A stretch of DNA of 9,420 nucleotides, taken from Planctomycetota bacterium (lineage in GTDB: Bacteria; Planctomycetota; Planctomycetia; Pirellulales; Lacipirellulaceae). A program made the translations under genes and the position numbers. Location of the stretch: NCBI GenBank assembly GCA_029259975.1, contig JAJDEE010000135.1, positions 1 through 9,420 of the forward strand, read 5' to 3'. Below the pieces are notes generated by a model. The model saw nothing but the letters and a program-made list of their open reading frames with translations, had not been told where the DNA came from and did not search any database. Below, piece by piece: positions 5,471 through 9,420 of this stretch (its first letter is position 1; every line of letters starts with the position of its first letter).

Positions 5471-5558
5471 GATAGGCTTCCAGCCTGTCCGTGGTGCTTT
5501 GACCGACAGGCTGGAAGCCTATCCTACGGGTTAAAAACCTATCTGCCGCTCGCCTTAA
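5466..5558. repeat. Nested palindromic element, copy 3
   Basis: The 24-base arms (5466-5489 and 5505-5528) are perfectly paired around a 15-base loop that differs from copy 1 by one base (CGTGGTGCTTTGACC against CGTGGCGCTTTGACC). The right outer arm is TGCCGCTCGCCTTAA (5544-5558). On the left, within carbonic anhydrase codons, GGCGATCGG (5441-5449) resembles the outer arm GGCGAACGG of copy 1 at nearly the same distance from the core (16 against 15 bases). The element lies between convergent can and glnE. It forms a strong potential hairpin in either transcript but has no U-run, so classical termination is not supported. Confidence 0.9.
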
Positions 5559-5585
5559 TAGCGGTGCCTTGGCTCGTGAGCAACG

Positions 5586-8500
5586 TTAGCCCTCAGCCAT
5601 TTCAAACACTCGCAGAAAAACGCGGCGTACCTGACCAAACATTTCGACCACTTCCGCCGAGAGTTTTTCGGCGTCGGAGTGGCCTAACAAAAATGCCAGC
5701 TTCGCCAGTTCGAGCGAGTCGGTAGGAAATTCGTGCCGACCTGCCGCATCCATCAGCCGGATGCGAGCTTCGATACTGCGTTGAAAGCGATACGATTCCA
5801 ATAAAAATCCCGCATCTTCCGATGGCAGAATTCCTTGGTCGCGTAGTACGACCAAGGCAGCCAAGGTGCCTGTCACTCGCACGGCTGGGTTTTCCTGCCC
5901 ATGCTTTAGCTGGAGCATCTGCACAACAAACTCGGTGTCCATCGTGCCGCCGACGCTTCGTTTGAGGTTGCGCTCGGAGGCCGACTCTTGCAGTTTGAAT
6001 CGCATGTCGCGGATCTCGGTTGCAAAAATTGGCTGCCACGGCTGGCAATAGATCGCAGCTGAAATAGCCGCTTCGGTTCGCTCGATCGCCGCAGTAGAGC
6101 CGGTAATCACACGAGCTTTGCAAAGCGACTGACGCTCCCAAAGCTGTCCGTCTCCCTGCTGGAAGTAGCGAACAAATTCGTCGAGCGAAACCGCCAGCGC
6201 CCCGCTCCGCCCAGTAGGTCGCAGCCGTGCATCAACTTCGTAGAGCCGCCCGTAGGGACCAAACGCGTTGGCCTGTTTGATGATGCGCTGTCCCAACTCG
6301 CTGAAAAAATGCTTGTTGGTTGTTGATTTCAGCTGGCCATTGTGATCGCCAACGGTCGTTCCGTCGGCTTCGTACAGAAAAATCAGATCCAGGTCGCTAT
6401 GATAATTCGGCTCACGCCCGCCCAGCTTACCGAGCGCCAAGACGATGAACTCGCACCGCTGCCCAACTTGCTCAGCGCCGGGATGCCACCGTTGCGCGAA
6501 GGCATTGCTCTCTTCCGACTCCGAAAGTTCGCCAATCTGCGGCGTGCCAAGCTTTTCGGTCAAACGATCGGTCTCGGTGGCAATAATCTTCTTGAGGCAC
6601 ACCTCTGCCACGTCCGCTAGCTCCGCATGGGTCGCCTCAACATCGTCTTTGCCCAAGATATCTCGCACTCCGATGCGCAGATGTTGCGAAACCTTAAAGC
6701 TATGCAAAATCGGTTCGAGATCTTCAGCGCCGTGTGTCAATTCGGCCAATAATTGCCGCAGCGCGTGGATGTCTGGCAAATGCCCCATCAGTAAGCTGTC
6801 GAGCAGCTCGTCGATCATGCCGGGGTTGCTCGTCAAGATACTCGACAAGTAAGGACAAGCCGCACACAGTGTGACGTAAAGATTCAGCGTCGGGTGATTG
6901 CTGCTGAATAACTCCCACAAAGCCGCCTTACCACCGAGCGAATCGCTGACACGGCTCAGCTTCACCAGCGTAGCATCAGGGTCGGGCGTTTTAGCGATCG
7001 CTGTCAGCAAACGGGGTGCAATCGATGCTAAGAAAAGTCGGCAACGCCGCGTCGACAGAAACGGAATTCGCTCCTCTGCAAGCGACATCAGATTTACGTA
7101 GGCAGACGGCACGTCGACGAAAGGATACTGTCCCAAGACTTGCTCGATCGTCTCTGGCTCGGGGTCAGGATTGTTGACCAAGTCGACTTCGGGTTCGGTC
7201 TCGGCGTCGTCGGGAAAGGCGTCGTGCAACAGGTGCTTCAGAATCTGGTGATTGATCTCGGTCTGCTCGCGATAGTCGGTCTGAAACGCATCGACGGCCA
7301 AAGCCTCGCGCGAGTCGACATATCCCATTCGTCGGGCAACTTTGGCTAACTCGGTATCCTGCGCAGGTAACTGATGGGTTTGAAGATCGTACATGATCTG
7401 CAAACGATGCTCCAACTTACGGAGGAAGCGATAGTTCTCCTCAAGTAACGACCCTTCCTGCGTCGTCAATCCCCCCGAATGTTCCAAGCAACTGATCGCG
7501 TCGAGCGTATTGCCGGTACGCACGCCGGGGTCGGCGCCGCCACTGAGCAGTTGCAGAAACTGGATGACAAACTCAATATCGCGAATGCCACCACGCCCCA
7601 TCTTCACATTGGTCCCCGTCGACTGATCCGCCGACTGATCCGTCGACGCGTTTGCTTCAATCCGGCGCTTCAGCGACTTGATGCCCGTAATATCCGCCAT
7701 CGTAAGGTAGCGACGATAGACCCAAGGCTCCAATCGAGCGAGGTAGTCTTTGCCCAATTCGATATCACCGGCAATCGAACGCGCTTTCACATAAGCTTGT
7801 CGTTCCCAGGTACGTCCTCGACGGTCGTAGTAGCCAAGAGCTCGATTGAATTCGCTGCAAATCGGTCCTTGTTTTCCCTCGGGACGCAGCCGCATGTCGA
7901 CGCGGTAGGCAAAACCGAGATCCGTGCTTTCGGTCAGCAACTGGATCAACGACTGCGCCACGCGATTAGCGTAGTCTTGCTGCGCGGTCTCGCGACGCGG
8001 ATGCAACGCAGCGGCCGGTTGAAACAAAAAAACAAGATCGATATCGCTCGAGTAATTGAGTTCCAAGCCCCCAAGCTTGCCCATCGCTAGCACAACAAAG
8101 CTGGGCGGAACGAATTCCTGACCACTGGGCTGATGGTATTTCTCACAAACAGTGCGTTGGGCAAACTCTAGCGCACCCGCCACAACGGAATCGGCAACAT
8201 AAGATATCTGACGCGTTATCTGATCGACAGGCAGCCCTCCGACAACATCGCCATAAGCGATTCGCAAGGTCTCGCGACGCTTGAAGCGGCGCAATATCGC
8301 CAGCACATCGCGCTCATTGGTCACCGCCCGCACACTTTCGGTCAGTTCTTCGATCAACAACTCACGCGCAATCGGGCGACCTGCCGTTATGCGCAGCAGG
8401 TCATGGCTTTCTGCATCCGAGCAAAGTTGATCGCTCAGGTGCTGGCTACTGCTAAACATCAACAACAAATCCGGCAGCGACTGCTCGTCGCGCTCAAACA

Positions 8501-8762
8501 AAGCCGCCGTCGACAACAAGCTACGCGACGAGCGCAAAAACCGCTCCAAATTATTGAGCGCCATGTCGGGGTCAGCAAGCTGCGGCGCCGTCGCTGCGAA
8601 TTGCTCGCAAATCGTCCCTAACAAATCAAGCGGCAGCCCCGCTTTCGCCAGCCGCAACAAGTTGGCATGGGCGGTGCGAGGATGGACCATCCCTAGCGAC
8701 TTCAGCCAAGGCTCAGCTTCCGCAAAAGAATCGAGCAGAGAGTGGATATGATCGAGCTGCAT
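5586..8762 (-). CDS. glnE: Glutamine synthetase adenylyltransferase / adenylyl-removing enzyme
   Basis: GlnE controls glutamine synthetase by attaching AMP to its regulatory tyrosine (C-terminal half) and removing it by phosphorolysis (N-terminal half), under PII-protein control in studied bacteria. The 1058-residue protein has both nucleotidyltransferase domains. The adenylyl-removing domain has AMGKLGGLELNYSSDIDLVF with Asp240 and Asp242, then DMRLRPEGKQGP and GRGGIRDIEFVIQ. The adenylylating domain has ALGKLGGREPNYHSDLDLIF with Asp790 and Asp792, then DARLRPTGRSGA and VGGTMDTEFVVQ. Both metal-binding Asp pairs are intact, so both activities are expected. It is about 110 residues longer than the E. 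coli enzyme. Part of the extra length is an acidic linker (about 517-540), and a small part is a DQSADQST insertion (375-382) encoded by a 12-base tandem duplication. The ATG shares its A with the TAA stop of miaB, so translation is probably coupled. No glnA or PII gene is in the window. Confidence 0.97.
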   Translation of the reverse strand: MQLDHIHSLLDSFAEAEPWLKSLGMVHPRTAHANLLRLAKAGLPLDLLGTICEQFAATAPQLADPDMALNNLERFLRSSRSLLSTAALFERDEQSLPDLLLMFSSSQHLSDQLCSDAESHDLLRITAGRPIARELLIEELTESVRAVTNERDVLAILRRFKRRETLRIAYGDVVGGLPVDQITRQISYVADSVVAGALEFAQRTVCEKYHQPSGQEFVPPSFVVLAMGKLGGLELNYSSDIDLVFLFQPAAALHPRRETAQQDYANRVAQSLIQLLTESTDLGFAYRVDMRLRPEGKQGPICSEFNRALGYYDRRGRTWERQAYVKARSIAGDIELGKDYLARLEPWVYRRYLTMADITGIKSLKRRIEANASTDQSADQSTGTNVKMGRGGIRDIEFVIQFLQLLSGGADPGVRTGNTLDAISCLEHSGGLTTQEGSLLEENYRFLRKLEHRLQIMYDLQTHQLPAQDTELAKVARRMGYVDSREALAVDAFQTDYREQTEINHQILKHLLHDAFPDDAETEPEVDLVNNPDPEPETIEQVLGQYPFVDVPSAYVNLMSLAEERIPFLSTRRCRLFLASIAPRLLTAIAKTPDPDATLVKLSRVSDSLGGKAALWELFSSNHPTLNLYVTLCAACPYLSSILTSNPGMIDELLDSLLMGHLPDIHALRQLLAELTHGAEDLEPILHSFKVSQHLRIGVRDILGKDDVEATHAELADVAEVCLKKIIATETDRLTEKLGTPQIGELSESEESNAFAQRWHPGAEQVGQRCEFIVLALGKLGGREPNYHSDLDLIFLYEADGTTVGDHNGQLKSTTNKHFFSELGQRIIKQANAFGPYGRLYEVDARLRPTGRSGALAVSLDEFVRYFQQGDGQLWERQSLCKARVITGSTAAIERTEAAISAAIYCQPWQPIFATEIRDMRFKLQESASERNLKRSVGGTMDTEFVVQMLQLKHGQENPAVRVTGTLAALVVLRDQGILPSEDAGFLLESYRFQRSIEARIRLMDAAGRHEFPTDSLELAKLAFLLGHSDAEKLSAEVVEMFGQVRRVFLRVFEMAEG
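7621..7644. repeat. 12-base tandem duplication inside glnE
   Basis: GACTGATCCGCC (7621-7632) is followed by GACTGATCCGTC (7633-7644), differing by one base. On the minus strand it encodes DQSADQST in the loop before the GRGGIRDIEF motif of the adenylyl-removing domain. It is in frame and leaves the surrounding motifs untouched. Confidence 0.8.
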
Positions 8763-8764
8763 TA
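8760..8764 (-). promoter_or_regulatory. TAATG stop-start overlap coupling miaB and glnE
   Basis: On the minus strand the miaB stop TAA (8762-8764) and the glnE start ATG (8760-8762) share one A. No good ribosome binding site precedes this ATG, which fits translation of glnE by ribosomes finishing miaB. The two genes are therefore almost certainly on one transcript. Confidence 0.8.
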
Positions 8765-9420
8765 AGTACTAAGCGGAATCAACTCCGGACCTACGTGTTG
8801 CGTGACCACCATACCAAACAAAGTATGAATGCTGGCATCGTAAATGTTGACGGGCAGCGTTTGTCCGATTTGGCGGCGGTTGCCGTCGAAGACGACGATC
8901 CGATCGCACATCGTCCGTCCGGTCAGCTGTACCTGCTGGGTAGTCTCGACTCCCTGCGATGCGGTTTCGGCTTCTGTTTTGAGGCCCGTCTTGCTGAGTC
9001 CTTCGATCAGCACTTCGACTTGCTGTCCAAGGAAACGCTGATTGTCTTCTTCGCTGATCGTATTCTGTATTGCCAACAGCTCGTTATTACGGCGCCGTTT
9101 GACTTCTTCGGGCACGTCATCAGGAAAATGCTCTGCGCCTTTGGTCCCTGGCCGTTCGCTGTACTTAAAAATAAAACTGTTCTTGAACCGCTGCTCGCGC
9201 AATAAATCGCACGTCAACTGAAAATCTTCTTCGGTCTCGCCGCAAAAGCCCACGATAAAATCGCTCGTCACTGCCGCGTCAGGCAGCCACTCGCGGATAC
9301 GGTCCATCATCACCAGATATTCTTCGACCGTGTAGCCCCGTTTCATTCGCTGTAGCAGCCGGTTTGAGGCCGTCTGGATCGGTACATGCAAATACTTCGA
9401 GCACTTGGGCAAGTCACGAA
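8762..9420 (-). CDS. miaB: tRNA-2-methylthio-N6-isopentenyladenosine synthase, C-terminal part
   Basis: MiaB is a radical-SAM enzyme that adds a methylthio group to isopentenyl-adenosine-37 of tRNAs reading U-starting codons. The gene runs off the right edge, so only about the last 219 residues are visible. These contain the end of the radical-SAM barrel (YLHVPIQTASNRLLQRMKRG, then DFIVGFCGETEEDF and FKYSERPGT), the PEEVKRRR linker, and a C-terminal TRAM RNA-binding domain (QVEVLIEG to LTGRTMCDRIVVFDG). The CxxxCxxC cluster motif would lie beyond the window and cannot be checked. HVPIQTASN and RMKRGYT, together with LTGRT in the TRAM domain, favour MiaB over RimO or MtaB. The TRAM domain carries an insertion of about 15-20 residues rich in Glu, Thr and Gln. 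The TAA stop overlaps the glnE ATG by one base. Confidence 0.93.
   Translation of the reverse strand, partial: RDLPKCSKYLHVPIQTASNRLLQRMKRGYTVEEYLVMMDRIREWLPDAAVTSDFIVGFCGETEEDFQLTCDLLREQRFKNSFIFKYSERPGTKGAEHFPDDVPEEVKRRRNNELLAIQNTISEEDNQRFLGQQVEVLIEGLSKTGLKTEAETASQGVETTQQVQLTGRTMCDRIVVFDGNRRQIGQTLPVNIYDASIHTLFGMVVTQHVGPELIPLST

Noticed and set aside
5466..5528. The can/glnE palindrome as a bidirectional intrinsic terminator.
   Set aside because: The hairpin is strong and well placed between convergent genes, but neither strand has a U-run after it, and the same sequence also occurs in a divergent gap (copy 1).
1404..5558. The repeated palindromes as a CRISPR array.
   Set aside because: Copies are 1.5-2.5 kb apart with whole genes between them, are long hairpins with conserved loops, and have no regular spacers or cas genes.
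7479..8090. A 203-residue plus-strand open frame opposite glnE.
   Set aside because: It lies wholly within a well-conserved glnE region on the other strand and has no recognisable motif.
8795..9205. A 136-residue plus-strand open frame opposite miaB.
   Set aside because: The minus strand encodes an unmistakable MiaB C-terminus; this frame is antisense with no family features.

Overview
The window looks like an ordinary stretch of a planctomycete chromosome, most likely from the Pirellulales/Pirellulaceae. The evidence is a DUF1559 prepilin-like protein, an NfeD-family membrane protein with two ClpP-like domains, a lysine-rich histone-H1-like small protein, and a dense scatter of non-coding palindromic repeats. 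Start sites mostly lack a strong Shine-Dalgarno sequence. This placement is inferred from family recognition, not from a database search.

Layout, left to right. A minus-strand DUF1559 gene (56-1195) is followed by a non-coding gap (1196-1633) holding two palindromic repeats of different families. A plus-strand nfeD-like gene (1634-3967) comes next. It converges on a minus-strand lysine-rich protein gene (4076-4441), with a second copy of the main palindrome between them. A divergent gap (4442-4795) carries a third palindrome family and a candidate promoter. It leads to a plus-strand type II beta-carbonic anhydrase gene (4796-5470). That gene converges, across a third copy of the main palindrome, on a minus-strand operon: miaB (partial, running off the right edge) and then glnE (5586-8762), overlapping by one base (TAATG).

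The genes are unrelated housekeeping or lineage functions: secretion-like surface protein, membrane quality control, a nucleoid-type basic protein, CO2/bicarbonate conversion, tRNA modification and control of glutamine synthetase. Only miaB and glnE show a clear operon link. I found no transposase, phage gene, CRISPR array, tRNA or rRNA, and no convincing new multi-gene system.

The most notable structure is the repeat landscape. Three copies of a nested inverted repeat lie within about 4.2 kb, and three genes use stop codons that lie inside these elements. Other points worth a second look are the NfeD-like protein, both of whose ClpP-like domains have Gly where the catalytic Ser should be, and the H1-like protein with a separate small C-terminal domain.
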